DNA from: CAVYPR01 sp052145775
GTDB lineage: Bacteria > Actinomycetota > Acidimicrobiia > Acidimicrobiales > RAAP-2
DNA: 21,070 bases
Reading direction: 5' to 3'
Assembly (NCBI GenBank): GCA_052145775.1
Contig: JBKQNY010000199.1
Span: 1-21,070, forward strand
Shown: piece after piece, positions 1 to 8,231 of the stretch
Numbering within the stretch: position 1 is the stretch's first letter
How the letters are laid out: every line of letters begins with the position of its first letter
The notes under the pieces: generated by a model
What the model was told of the DNA's origin: nothing
Seen by the model: the letters and a program-made list of their open reading frames with translations, nothing else
The model's database searches: none
Made by a program: the position numbers and the translations under genes

Positions 1-2
1 GC

Positions 3-1883
3 TCATGCCGGCGATCCGTAGAACGGGGCGTCGAAGGCAAAGATGCCCCCGTCGGCCGCCACCAACCAGTAGCCAGAGGGGAACGAAGTTGGCGGAGAGG
101 ACGACGGGGGTGACGGAGATGACCCGATGGCTGCCATGCCCACCACCGGCTTGTTGAGGGTGGTGCCACCCATCGACCCGTGGAAGGCGGCGTCGCCGAA
201 GGCGAAGATCCCCCCGTCGGAGGCCACCTCCCAGTAGCCGCCGCCGTTGGGGGTGTCGGCCATGCCCACCACCGGCCGGTTGAGGGTGAGCGAGCCGGTC
301 GACCCGCAGAAGGGCAGGTTCCCGTAGTTGAAGATCCCGCCGTCAGAAGCCGAGAGGTCGTAGCCGTCGGGGCCCCCGGCCGGGGGGCTGCAGGCGACCT
401 GCACGTTCTGGTCGGTGCCGGCGTCGCCGTTGAGCGAGGGGTCGCGGTGGAACTGCGGCCAGGCACCGGCCTCGTCGGCCAGCGAGCCGTGCGACCCCGC
501 CACCTCGTAGTGGTAGACGAAGCTGCCTGATCCCTGGTAGCCGGCGAGGGTGATGCCGATGGTGCCGTTGGGGTCGTCGGTCACGAGCGGTGCGTTCTGG
601 AAGCCGGTGTTCGGCTGGAGGGTGGTGAGCACGGCGCCGGTGTGCCCGTCGATCACCGCCACGCCGTTCACGGTCGGGGCCAGGACGTCCTGGTACCCCT
701 CGCCGAGGTCGGCGGTGACCACCGAGCCGATCACCCGTCCCACGTTGGCCTGCCAGAGCACCGCGCCGTTCTGGCCGTTGATGGCGTACACCGAGCCCGA
801 GGAGCCGTTGTCGGTGCCCTCGACCACCTGGAGCTGCCCGTTGCCCAGCACGTCGGCGAGGGCGGGGCTGGATGAGGTCACGCCATCGAGGAGGACGTTC
901 CACAGCAGGTTGCAGTGCGCGTCGACCGCCAGGAGGTGGCCGTCGTCGGACCCGTGGAAGGTGTTGCCCGTGCCGAAGACGATCCCCACCTCGGTGGAGG
1001 TGCCGAGGAATTCGCCCACAGCCGGCGAGGACTGCACGGTCTCGTCGGTTGTGTACTGGCAGTCGAGGCCACCGTTGGGTTGGGGCTGGCCGGCGTTGCC
1101 CGTGGCCGAGAGCACGCGCAGGTGGCCGCCGTTGGTGTACGTCGTTGTGTAGGAGATGCCGGCCGAGGAGTCGCCCCCCTCGACGATCTCGGTGGCCCCT
1201 GTGCCGTAGAGGTCGGCCAAGGCCGGGGTGCTGAAGTTGCTGTCGGCCTGGTACCAGGGGAACCCGTTCAGCACGCCGCCGCTGCCGGCTGTCAGGGCGT
1301 CCTCCCCCTCGCCAAGCGAGCCGGCCACCAGGTCGGTGCCGCCCTGGAGGTCGCCCACGGCCATCGATGCCAGCACGCCGTTGTGGGCGGCCGAGGTGTC
1401 GGTGGGCGGGTTGGTCTCCTGGGTGAACCACTGGTCGCCGCCGCTGGGGCTGATGGCCTGGTAGCCGCCGGAGGTGGGCGCCCCGGCGTCCCCGGTGCCC
1501 ACGAACACCGAGTCGAGGGGGCTGGCGGGAGTGGTCGGGGCCACCGACGGCGTCGATGTGACCGGGGCGCCGGTGGCGAATCGCCACTGTGGAGCCCCGG
1601 TGGCCAGGTTGTAGGCGTAGACATTGCCCGCTTGGTCACCGACCACCACGGCCGGCCCTCCGGGGAGGTCGGCCACGTTGGGCGACGACTCGACGATGGG
1701 GTGCCCGGCGTCGGCGATGGTCGCCGTCCACACCGGGCTGCCGAATGCGATCGACGGGAGCTCGGCCCCGAGCACCTGGCCGGCGCCGACCGGTGCCACC
1801 GCACCGAGTGCGGCCGCCAGCACCGCGCCAAGCGCAGCCGCGGCGACGCGGCTGTTCGTGCCACGCCGCCCGACGGACGGCAT
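3..1883 (-). CDS. Secreted beta-propeller (PQQ/FG-GAP-like) protein with C-terminal GYW repeats
   Basis: A 626-residue exported protein. I chose the ATG at 1883 because GGGGAGG lies 7 nt upstream; the frame stays open further upstream, but that part overlaps the methyltransferase gene and does not look like protein. Residues 1-40 form a signal peptide (GRRGTNSR, then an Ala-rich core). Residues 45-480 hold repeated blade-like segments such as VVVGDQAGNVYAYNLATG and VYAINGQNGAVLWQANVG, typical of PQQ/quinoprotein-like propellers, mixed with FG-GAP-like 'ADLxGxG' stretches. The last 120 residues hold three GYW-type units of the kind seen in the SpoIID-like protein at 5417-7444. The third is cut short (FAFDAPFYGSPA, then stop) and is preceded by an 18-residue Ser/Pro linker. 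No catalytic residues are recognised. A surface binding or structural role is inferred; the substrate is unknown. Confidence 0.8.
   Translation of the reverse strand: MPSVGRRGTNSRVAAAALGAVLAAALGAVAPVGAGQVLGAELPSIAFGSPVWTATIADAGHPIVESSPNVADLPGGPAVVVGDQAGNVYAYNLATGAPQWRFATGAPVTSTPSVAPTTPASPLDSVFVGTGDAGAPTSGGYQAISPSGGDQWFTQETNPPTDTSAAHNGVLASMAVGDLQGGTDLVAGSLGEGEDALTAGSGGVLNGFPWYQADSNFSTPALADLYGTGATEIVEGGDSSAGISYTTTYTNGGHLRVLSATGNAGQPQPNGGLDCQYTTDETVQSSPAVGEFLGTSTEVGIVFGTGNTFHGSDDGHLLAVDAHCNLLWNVLLDGVTSSSPALADVLGNGQLQVVEGTDNGSSGSVYAINGQNGAVLWQANVGRVIGSVVTADLGEGYQDVLAPTVNGVAVIDGHTGAVLTTLQPNTGFQNAPLVTDDPNGTIGITLAGYQGSGSFVYHYEVAGSHGSLADEAGAWPQFHRDPSLNGDAGTDQNVQVACSPPAGGPDGYDLSASDGGIFNYGNLPFCGSTGSLTLNRPVVGMADTPNGGGYWEVASDGGIFAFGDAAFHGSMGGTTLNKPVVGMAAIGSSPSPPSSSPPTSFPSGYWLVAADGGIFAFDAPFYGSPA
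6..365 (-). repeat. Three GYW-type 42-residue units, last one truncated
   Basis: The C-terminal 120 residues of the beta-propeller protein contain GYDLSASDGGIFNYG, GYWEVASDGGIFAFG and GYWLVAADGGIFAF. The first unit is 42 residues, the second is followed by a Ser/Pro linker, and the third ends after 23 residues. They match the repeat consensus in the SpoIID-like protein. Confidence 0.8.
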
Positions 1884-1890
1884 GCAATGG

Positions 1891-1897
1891 CCTCCCC
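1891..1897 (-). promoter_or_regulatory. Strong Shine-Dalgarno of the beta-propeller gene
   Basis: On the minus strand GGGGAGG lies 7 nt before the ATG at 1883. It decides between this start and the in-frame ATG at 1916, which would put the ribosome site inside the coding region. Confidence 0.65.
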
Positions 1898-1952
1898 TGG
1901 GCGGGCAGGTCAGCATCGGTGCCCCTTTCGGCGTTTCGAAGCCCATCTTCCA

Positions 1953-3047
1953 ATGCGCCGAGCAATCTTCCCCACCGGCCGCTCCACGCGGCGCCCGATA
2001 GCATCCCACACCGTGGCCGCCCCGGAAAGACCCTCTGAGCCGGGGGTAACCGGTCACGGGGAGCCGCCCGCGGGGTTCTTCGCCGAGCTCTCCGAGGTGT
2101 TCCGCCGCCATCGTCCGCAGGGTTCGGCCAGGTGGAATTTCTCTGACGCCTTCGGCCGGCTGGAGGCCCTCTTCGGTGCGGGACGCCCCGCCTCTGCCGA
2201 CCGGCCCCCGCCCGCGGTGACGTTGTCTCGAACCCCGGATGCGTCCGGACCACCGACGAGCTTCGCCCACCGAGTGTTCGACCGCACCGTGGCCGACCGG
2301 CTGCAGCGCTGGATCGACGAGCGCGCCGCCGAGGCCGCCCGCGGGGCCGCCGAGGAGGCGCTCGGCGAGGGGCTGGCCTCGGTGGCCGGCGGCTTCGATG
2401 CCACCATCGAGGCCTTCCGCTTCCTGGCGGCGCGGGTGGAGGGCCTCGAGGACTCGGCCGCCGCCCGTCGGGCCCCCATCGACGGGCTGGCGTGGCTGGT
2501 CCCGCCCCCGGACCTGGTCGGATGGGCCGACCCGGTGTCCCGGTGGGTGGCCGCCCACCGGGCCGAGGGCGTGATCGTCCACGGCGAGTGTGGTGACGGC
2601 TCGCTCACTGCGGCCCTGGCCGGCCTGGGACTGGCGGTGCGGGGGGCCGAGCCGAGGGGGGCCGTCGCCTGGGACGCCGCCGGGCTTGGCGTCGACGTCC
2701 ACGTGGGGCCGGTGGGAGAGCTGCTCGACTCGGTGGGGCCAGGCTCGCTCGGCGGGCTCGTCCTCTCGGGCGTGGTCGACCGGTTGGCCCTCGAGGACCT
2801 GGTCGCCCTCCTCGAGACGGCGACCGACCGCCTGGGCGAGGGCGCCGGGCTGGTGGTGGTTTCCACCTCGCCGGACGTGGCGGCCACGGGGCGGGACGCC
2901 GTCGCCCGGGACCTGGTGCCGGGCCGGCCGCTCCACCCCGAGACCTGGGCGCTGCTACTGGGCCGGGCCGGCTACGAGGAGGTGGGACCCTTGGCTGCCC
3001 CAGAGGGTTCTCCGACCTACGCCGTGACGGGGAGGCGGCCCGGGTGA
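1953..3047 (+). CDS. Methyltransferase-like protein upstream of a glycosyltransferase
   Basis: A 364-residue soluble protein with no signal peptide. Residues about 40-175 are rich in charged residues and Ala and probably helical (RTVADRLQRWIDERAAEAAR and onward). Residues about 205-360 resemble a class I SAM-dependent methyltransferase fold: a glycine-rich strand-loop VIVHGECGDGSLTAAL at 207-222 in the motif I position, an acidic/hydrophobic strand GGLVLSGVVDRL, and a final GYEEVGPL strand region. The SAM-binding Asp/Glu positions are not clear, so it could be degenerate. The stop overlaps the GTG of the next gene (GTGA at 3044-3047), which indicates translational coupling to the glycosyltransferase and suggests a shared role in glycan building. 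The start is uncertain: ATG 1953 or in-frame GTG 2013, neither with a convincing ribosome site. It is divergent from the beta-propeller gene. Confidence 0.65.
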   Translation: MRRAIFPTGRSTRRPIASHTVAAPERPSEPGVTGHGEPPAGFFAELSEVFRRHRPQGSARWNFSDAFGRLEALFGAGRPASADRPPPAVTLSRTPDASGPPTSFAHRVFDRTVADRLQRWIDERAAEAARGAAEEALGEGLASVAGGFDATIEAFRFLAARVEGLEDSAAARRAPIDGLAWLVPPPDLVGWADPVSRWVAAHRAEGVIVHGECGDGSLTAALAGLGLAVRGAEPRGAVAWDAAGLGVDVHVGPVGELLDSVGPGSLGGLVLSGVVDRLALEDLVALLETATDRLGEGAGLVVVSTSPDVAATGRDAVARDLVPGRPLHPETWALLLGRAGYEEVGPLAAPEGSPTYAVTGRRPG

Positions 3048-4171
3048 GCGGCGTCCACCAGTTCGTGCCCATGCTGCACCTGGGCGACGCCGTGGGGCGC
3101 CACACCGTGGCCCTGCGCTCGGTGCTGCGGAGCCGGGGTCTGGCGTCGGAGATCTACGTCGAGCTCGAGGATCCCGAGACGGGCGAAGAGACCCGGCCGG
3201 CCGATTCCTACGCCGCCGACGCGGCCCCCGGCGACCTGCTCGTCTACCAGTTCGCCACCGCCTCGGACCTGGTCGACTGGGTGGTCGGCCGCCCGCAGCC
3301 GTTGGTGGTCAACTACCACAACGTCACCCCGGCCCGACTCTTCGCCCCGTGGGACGACGGCCTGGCCCGCCACCAGGTCCAGGCCCGCCTGGAGCTCGGC
3401 CGCCTGGCCCGGCGGGCCGTTCTCGGGGTGGCCGTCTCTGAGCTCAACCGGACCGACCTGGTCGCCGAGGGGTTCGCCGCCACCGCTGTGGTGCCCCCGG
3501 TCGTCGACCTCCCAGCGGCCACCGGCGCCGACGGGGACCGGCCCACCAGGGCCCGCGGGGCCCGGTGGCTGGCCGTGGGCCGCCTCGCCCCCAACAAGGC
3601 GGTCGAGGATGTCATCGCCGCGCTGCTCGCCTACCGGGCGCGCTTCGATCCCGAGGCCGAGCTCGAGGTCGTGGGCCGCCCCGCCCTCCCCGTCTACGCG
3701 GCCGCCCTGCGGCGGTACGCGGCGGACCTGGGCCTGGCCGACGCCGTGCACTTCCGGGGCCGGGTCGACGAGGAGGCCCTCGACCGCGCCTACACCTGCG
3801 CCGACGTCCTGGTGGTCTGCTCCGAGCACGAGGGGTTCTGCCTGCCGGTGGTCGAGGCCATGGCCCGGGGCCTGCCGGTCGTCGCCTACGCGCAGGGTGC
3901 GCTGGCCGAGGTGCTCGGCACCGCCGGCGTCCTGCTCGACCGCAAGGACCCCATGGCCGTGGCCGAGGCGGTGCACCGGGTGCAGTCCGACACGGACCTG
4001 CGGTCCGCGCTGGTGGCCGCTGGGCGGCTGCGTCCGGGCGAGCTCGGCCTGGCGGGGGCCGGGGAACGGCTGGCCGACCTGCTGGAGGCGGCCCGCAACG
4101 GCGTCCCCTGGCCCGAGGGGGCCGGGGTGCAGTCGGCGGAACCGGCCGAGGGGCGGCCGGCCGGCGGCTGA
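3044..4171 (+). CDS. GT4-family (group 1) glycosyltransferase
   Basis: A 375-residue retaining glycosyltransferase of the GT-B fold. The N-terminal acceptor domain (1-165) includes NYHNVTPARLF. The C-terminal nucleotide-sugar domain begins at WLAVGRLAPNKAVEDV (175-190), with the donor-binding R180 and K185. The E-x7-E motif is EGFCLPVVE at 263-271, followed by AMARGLPVVAY and VLLDRKDP, all standard for GT4. It probably transfers a sugar from an activated donor to a cell-envelope or capsular glycan; donor and acceptor cannot be read from sequence. GTG start overlaps the previous stop by four bases. Its 3' end converges on the paralogous glycosyltransferase with only 6 bp between stop codons. 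The C-terminal 30 residues are Gly/Ala/Pro-rich and probably disordered. Confidence 0.88.
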   Translation: MSGVHQFVPMLHLGDAVGRHTVALRSVLRSRGLASEIYVELEDPETGEETRPADSYAADAAPGDLLVYQFATASDLVDWVVGRPQPLVVNYHNVTPARLFAPWDDGLARHQVQARLELGRLARRAVLGVAVSELNRTDLVAEGFAATAVVPPVVDLPAATGADGDRPTRARGARWLAVGRLAPNKAVEDVIAALLAYRARFDPEAELEVVGRPALPVYAAALRRYAADLGLADAVHFRGRVDEEALDRAYTCADVLVVCSEHEGFCLPVVEAMARGLPVVAYAQGALAEVLGTAGVLLDRKDPMAVAEAVHRVQSDTDLRSALVAAGRLRPGELGLAGAGERLADLLEAARNGVPWPEGAGVQSAEPAEGRPAGG

Positions 4172-4177
4172 GGTCCC

Positions 4178-5254
4178 TCAGGCGGCGACGGCCTGGCGCA
4201 CCAAGGAGACGAAGCGCTCGGCCGAGCGGGGCAGCGAGAACGAGGAGACCCGGCGCGCGGCGGCCTCGGCCAGCCGGGCGCGCAGCGGTGCGTCGACCAC
4301 GACCCGGTTGACGGCGGCGGCGAAGTGCAGCGGCTCCTTGTCCAAAAGGACCAGTCCGGCATCGCCCACCGTCTCGGGCACGGCGGCCACCCCGTAGGCG
4401 ACGACGGGGAGCCCGTGGCCCATCGCCTCCACCAGGGGGACGCAGAACCCCTCGTGCTCGGAGGCGCAGACGAAGCCGTCGGCCGCCCGGTAGTAGGCCT
4501 CGACCTCGGCCGGGCTGACCGAGCCGGTGACCGAGACGGCGTCGGCCAGGCCGAGCTCGGCGGCGAAGGCCGCCAGGACCTGACCGTAGCGGTCGCCCAG
4601 CGGCGAGCCGACCAAGTGCAGCCGGGCGTCGGGGTCGTAGCACCGGCGGTAGACGGCGAGCATCTTCACCAGGTCGTGGGGGGCCTTGTGGGGCGAGACC
4701 TTGCCCACGAACAACAGGTCGGCCCCGCCGCGTTCTTTGGACGCGGCCAGCCGGCCGGCCAGCTCGGGATCGGGATCGGCCCCGGTGGCAGTCATGTCGA
4801 TGAGGAGGGGCACCACCGCCGTGTGGGCGTAGCCGGCCTGCTCGAGCTCGCGCTCGTTGAAGGCCGAGTCGGCCACGGCCAGCCGGCAGTCCGGGGCCAG
4901 CCGCTCGAGCTGGGTCCGGCCCAGGCTGACCTCGTAGCCGACGTTGGGCTCCCAGTCGACCAGGAGGTGGGCCGGGGTGATGTTGTGGTAGTTGACCAGC
5001 TTGGGCTCGGGGCGGGTGGCCAGGATGTCGTAGACCGGGCTGCCGATGGAGGACTGGTAGAGCAGCCAGCGGTCGCGCCCGGCCCGACCGAGGTCCACCA
5101 CCGGTTGGCCCCGGTCAGCGACGTCGGGGGTGCAGTTGCCGTAGAAGATCTCCGAGTCGATGCCGGCCGCCCGCAGGGCGTCGGTGAGGGCCAGGGTGTG
5201 GGCGCCGATGGCGTCCCGGCTGGCCAGAGAGGGGATGACCTGGTCAACGCGCAC
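4178..5254 (-). CDS. GT4-family (group 1) glycosyltransferase, paralogue of the neighbour
   Basis: A 358-residue GT-B glycosyltransferase. The acceptor half contains NYHNITPAHLL, almost the same as NYHNVTPARLF in the convergent gene. The donor half starts at LLFVGKVSPHKAPHDLV with K185 and K190. The E-x7-E motif is EGFCVPLVE (268-276) inside EHEGFCVPLVEAMGHG. The GTG at 5254 is chosen because a TACACT -10 box lies exactly 7 nt before it, which is the layout of a leaderless actinobacterial transcript; the open frame upstream has no protein character. The two glycosyltransferases and the methyltransferase-like gene probably serve one surface-glycan pathway, although this gene is transcribed separately in the opposite direction. 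Confidence 0.88.
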   Translation of the reverse strand: MRVDQVIPSLASRDAIGAHTLALTDALRAAGIDSEIFYGNCTPDVADRGQPVVDLGRAGRDRWLLYQSSIGSPVYDILATRPEPKLVNYHNITPAHLLVDWEPNVGYEVSLGRTQLERLAPDCRLAVADSAFNERELEQAGYAHTAVVPLLIDMTATGADPDPELAGRLAASKERGGADLLFVGKVSPHKAPHDLVKMLAVYRRCYDPDARLHLVGSPLGDRYGQVLAAFAAELGLADAVSVTGSVSPAEVEAYYRAADGFVCASEHEGFCVPLVEAMGHGLPVVAYGVAAVPETVGDAGLVLLDKEPLHFAAAVNRVVVDAPLRARLAEAAARRVSSFSLPRSAERFVSLVRQAVAA

Positions 5255-5261
5255 GCGGCGC

Positions 5262-5267
5262 AGTGTA
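5262..5267 (-). promoter_or_regulatory. -10 box of a leaderless promoter for the minus-strand glycosyltransferase
   Basis: Minus strand reads TACACT, then 7 nt, then GTG at 5254. TAnnnT followed by 6-7 nt and a start codon is the known leaderless arrangement in actinobacteria. No clear -35 is seen. Confidence 0.5.
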
Positions 5268-5329
5268 CCGGCGGCCCGCGGCCCCTCCGGGGTTGGCCGG
5301 CCGTCCCCTGTCGAGGGGGGGTCGGGCGG

Positions 5330-5335
5330 TAGCAT
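5330..5335 (+). promoter_or_regulatory. Candidate -10 box of the SpoIID-like gene
   Basis: TAGCAT, then 6 nt (cgcccc), then ATC at 5342, which is in frame with the SpoIID-like protein. The spacing matches the leaderless promoters elsewhere in the window, but the codon at the expected transcript start is ATC, not ATG/GTG. Confidence 0.4.
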
Positions 5336-5416
5336 CGCCCCATCCGTCACTCCCTCAACACGAGCCACGGGCGGAGGGTCGCCCGCACGCGACGGCTGGC
5401 GGGCCGGGCGGTCCCT

Positions 5417-7444
5417 TTGGCGGTGGTCACCCTCGCCGCCGCCCTCGCCGCCGTCGGGGGCCCGCCCGCGGCCTCGGCCGCATCGGCCAACCTGGTCTCC
5501 TCGAACGGCGACACAGTCAATGTGCGGGTTGCCATGACGGAGAACAACGGCAACAACGTCGTCGTCTACGACCCCGGCGGTGGGGTCTCGGCACCCGGGG
5601 TGGGGGACAGTCCGGCCGTCCTGTTCGAGCAGGCAACAACGACCGCGGGGACCTGGCGGGTCTACCAGGGCACAGGGTGCGCCGGCCCCACATGGCACCT
5701 GACGGCCACAGGGGTGAGCAACCCGGTTGCCTCGCCGGTCACCGCCGGCCAGCCGCTGCAGCTGTGCATCCCGGCCGGCAACACCGTCGTCCAGGGCACC
5801 CTCACCGGCCTGTACAACTCGGCCCACCAGGCTCGCACGGTGAACACCCTCCCCCTCGAGGAGTACGTGGCCGACACCGTCCCCGGCGAGTCCCCCTCCT
5901 CCTGGGCGACACTGGGCGGCCCGGGACCCGGCGGGCGCGACTGGGGGTTCCAAGAGCTCGAGGCCCAGGCCGTGGCCGTGCGCTCCTACGTCCTGGCCAA
6001 CCTCGGCGGCTACGGCGGCTACGCCGACACCTGCGACCTCACCTGCCAGACCTACCGCGGCCTCGAGTACGTCTCGGCCGCCAGCATCGCCGCCGCCGCC
6101 GAGACGGCCGGCCAGGTGATGGCCTTCGCCAACGGGTCGGTCGCCACCACCGAGTACTCGGCCTCGACCGGCGGCTACACCTCGGGGCCGACACAGGGCT
6201 CCCCCTTCACGCCGGTGCCCGACACAGGCGACGCCATCTGCGTCCCCGGGGCCTGCAACCCCAACCACGACTGGACGACCACAGTGTCGGGCTCGGCCAT
6301 CGCCGCGGCCTGGCCGCAGATCGGCTCGTTCACCTCGATCACCGACGTGGTGACAGACGGCGGGTTCGACGCCGGTGACCACTTCGGCCGGGTGGATCGC
6401 CTGACAGTGGTGGGGACCGCCGGGACGGTCAACGTCCCCGGAGCCGGCTTCGCCGACACCCTGGGGCTGCGGTCGGACTTCTTCGAGGTCACCTCGTCGA
6501 GCGCCGCCGGGGCGTCGTTGGTCGGCCACGGATGGGGCCACGGGATCGGCATGGGGCAGTGGGGGGCCCTCGGCTACGCCATCGGGCAGGACAACGGCCA
6601 GGGCAATTGGACCTACCAGCAGATCGTCACCCATTACTACGGGCCGGCGACGCTCGAGAGCCTGCCCGGCTCCCCGATGCCGGGGGTGACCGGCTACTGG
6701 CTGGCCGCCGCCGACGGCGGGGTCTTCAGTTTCGGCACCGCACGCTTCCTGGGCTCGATGGGCGGCCAGCAGCTCGACGCCCCCATCGTGAGCATGGCGG
6801 CCGGGCCGTCGGCCGGCGGCTACTGGCTGGCCGCCACCGACGGCGGGGTCTTCACCTTCGGCACCGCCCACTTCTCGGGCTCGATGGGCGGCCGGCCCCT
6901 CAACGCACCGGTGGTGGGGATGGCGGCCACCCCCACAGGCGGCGGCTACTGGCTGGTGGCGTCCGACGGCGGGATCTTCGCCTTCGGGACCGCCCGCTAC
7001 TACGGCTCGATGGGCGGGCGGCCCCTCAACGCCCCGGTGGTGGGGATGGCGGCCACCCCCACAGGCGGCGGGTACTGGCTGGTGGCGTCCGACGGCGGGA
7101 TCTTCGCCTTCGGGGCGGCGCGGTTCTCCGGATCGACCGGCGCCATGCACCTCACCCGGCCGGTGGTGGGCATGGCGCCCACCGCCGACGGCGGCGGCTA
7201 CTGGCTGGTGGCCGCCGACGGCGGGATCTTCACCTTCGGCGACGCCGGCTTCCACGGGTCGGCGGCCGGCACAGCAGCCGGGCAGGGCGCGGTGGCCGTG
7301 CTGCCCACCGCCGACGGCGGCGGGTACGAGGTGGTCTCGAGCCCCGGGCACGTGACGCCGTTCGGGGACGCCCCGGGGCTGGGCGACCTCACGACGGCCG
7401 TGCCCGGCTACAGCGGGTCCCTGGTCGGGGCGGCCCTCACGTGA
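5417..7444 (+). CDS. SpoIID/LytB-domain cell-wall protein with C-terminal GYW repeats
   Basis: A secreted protein of 675 residues from a TTG at 5417. SpoIID/LytB signatures are clear: LPLEEYVADTVPGESPSSW (145-163, with E158 at the position of the family's catalytic Glu in the V-x-G-E motif), QELEAQAVAVRSYVLAN (179-195), EYSASTGG (246-253), and GHGWGHGIGMGQWGALGYA (370-388). The family acts on peptidoglycan (lytic transglycosylase in SpoIID, amidase enhancer in LytB). Residues 426-675 are five 42-residue GYW units plus a degenerate sixth, likely a surface or wall-binding module. The start is doubtful: the frame is open back to 5333 and encodes a basic stretch (RRVARTRRLAGRAV) that would complete a normal signal peptide, but it has no ATG, GTG or TTG. 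The next gene's GTG overlaps its stop. Confidence 0.87.
   Translation: MAVVTLAAALAAVGGPPAASAASANLVSSNGDTVNVRVAMTENNGNNVVVYDPGGGVSAPGVGDSPAVLFEQATTTAGTWRVYQGTGCAGPTWHLTATGVSNPVASPVTAGQPLQLCIPAGNTVVQGTLTGLYNSAHQARTVNTLPLEEYVADTVPGESPSSWATLGGPGPGGRDWGFQELEAQAVAVRSYVLANLGGYGGYADTCDLTCQTYRGLEYVSAASIAAAAETAGQVMAFANGSVATTEYSASTGGYTSGPTQGSPFTPVPDTGDAICVPGACNPNHDWTTTVSGSAIAAAWPQIGSFTSITDVVTDGGFDAGDHFGRVDRLTVVGTAGTVNVPGAGFADTLGLRSDFFEVTSSSAAGASLVGHGWGHGIGMGQWGALGYAIGQDNGQGNWTYQQIVTHYYGPATLESLPGSPMPGVTGYWLAAADGGVFSFGTARFLGSMGGQQLDAPIVSMAAGPSAGGYWLAATDGGVFTFGTAHFSGSMGGRPLNAPVVGMAATPTGGGYWLVASDGGIFAFGTARYYGSMGGRPLNAPVVGMAATPTGGGYWLVASDGGIFAFGAARFSGSTGAMHLTRPVVGMAPTADGGGYWLVAADGGIFTFGDAGFHGSAAGTAAGQGAVAVLPTADGGGYEVVSSPGHVTPFGDAPGLGDLTTAVPGYSGSLVGAALT
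6692..7441 (+). repeat. Tandem 126-bp (42-residue) GYW repeat array
   Basis: Units begin at 6692, 6818, 6944, 7070, 7196 and 7322, each exactly 126 bp apart. The consensus is GYWLVASDGGIFAFG, then xARxxGSMGGRPLNAPVVGMA. Units three and four are nearly identical at DNA level; for example the stretch from 6901 recurs at 7027 with very few changes, including the synonymous third bases. The sixth unit (GYEVVSSPGHVTPFG) is degenerate. Recent duplication or gene conversion is likely for the middle units. Confidence 0.92.
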
Positions 7445-8178
7445 CCGGGCACCAGCGGGGACCCGGCGCCCGGCGCTCCGACGACGTGGAGCGTGCGGCC
7501 CCGGCCCGGACACGGCGCCCGGCACGGGTCCGGTGGCAGAGGGCGGGGATGGTCGTGACGGCCGTGGGCGCCGCGCTCTGGCTGGCCGGCTGCGGCGGAC
7601 CGGCGTCGCCGCCTTCCACCACCGGCGCCGCCACCACCTCGACCACCAGCACCACCTCTTCGACCGGCGGGTCGACCTCCACGTCCCCGTCGACCACCAC
7701 CTCGACGACGGCGGCGGCGAGCTCGACCTGCCGGGCCTCGCAGCTCGCCATGGCCTCCACCGGGTCGTCGGGGGCGGCCGGGACCATCGAGCTCACCTTC
7801 TCGTTGACGAACACCACGTCGTCCACGTGCACCATGCGGGGCTACCCCGGCATGCTGCTGCTGGGCTCGGGCGGGACAGCCCTGCCGACCACCGTGGTCC
7901 GCGGCGGGGGTCTCTCCTTCGAGCGCGTGCCGGTGAGCACCGTCACGCTCGCCCCTTCAAAGGTCGCCTACTTCAACGTCGGTTACAGCGACGTCGTCGC
8001 CGTGCCCCCCGCCTGCTCAACGGCGAGCGGGGTGGAGGTCACGCCGCCGACAGCGCTCACACACGCCACCGTGCACGGCCTCACCATCGAGGCCTGCTCC
8101 GACGGCACCCTCCACGTCTCGCCTGTCTTCGGGTCGACAGACACCACAGGCACCTCCACCACCGCCCCGGCCGTCTGA
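7441..8178 (+). CDS. DUF4232-like secreted lipoprotein
   Basis: A 245-residue lipoprotein from GTG 7441, whose first base pair set overlaps the previous stop (GTGA). The n-region is basic (RTRRPARVRWQR), followed by a hydrophobic core and lipobox LAGC with lipidated Cys51. Residues about 52-100 are a Ser/Thr-rich linker. The C-terminal domain (about 100-230) has the DUF4232 pattern: a leading Cys, LTFSLTNTTSSTCTMRGYPG, then paired cysteines at CSTASG and EACSDG. DUF4232 domains are small beta-sandwiches common on actinobacterial surfaces; function is unknown. GTG 7486 or ATG 7549 are alternative starts, but 7549 would remove the basic n-region. Coupling to the SpoIID-like gene suggests both act at the cell wall. 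Confidence 0.78.
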   Translation: MTGHQRGPGARRSDDVERAAPARTRRPARVRWQRAGMVVTAVGAALWLAGCGGPASPPSTTGAATTSTTSTTSSTGGSTSTSPSTTTSTTAAASSTCRASQLAMASTGSSGAAGTIELTFSLTNTTSSTCTMRGYPGMLLLGSGGTALPTTVVRGGGLSFERVPVSTVTLAPSKVAYFNVGYSDVVAVPPACSTASGVEVTPPTALTHATVHGLTIEACSDGTLHVSPVFGSTDTTGTSTTAPAV

Positions 8179-8231
8179 CCCCGTGGCGGACGCCACCGAC
8201 GAGTTCCCGCGCCCGGGTCCGAGGTCGGAGG

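Noticed and set aside
1884..2936. N-terminal extension of the beta-propeller frame to 977 residues
   Set aside because: The added part is antisense to the methyltransferase-like gene, Arg/Gly/Pro-rich with no protein character, and the real start at 1883 has a strong ribosome site and signal peptide.
5255..7525. Minus-strand frame of 1115 codons covering the SpoIID repeat region
   Set aside because: Only the part from 5254 down is the glycosyltransferase; the rest is a GC-driven shadow of the SpoIID gene and its repeats.
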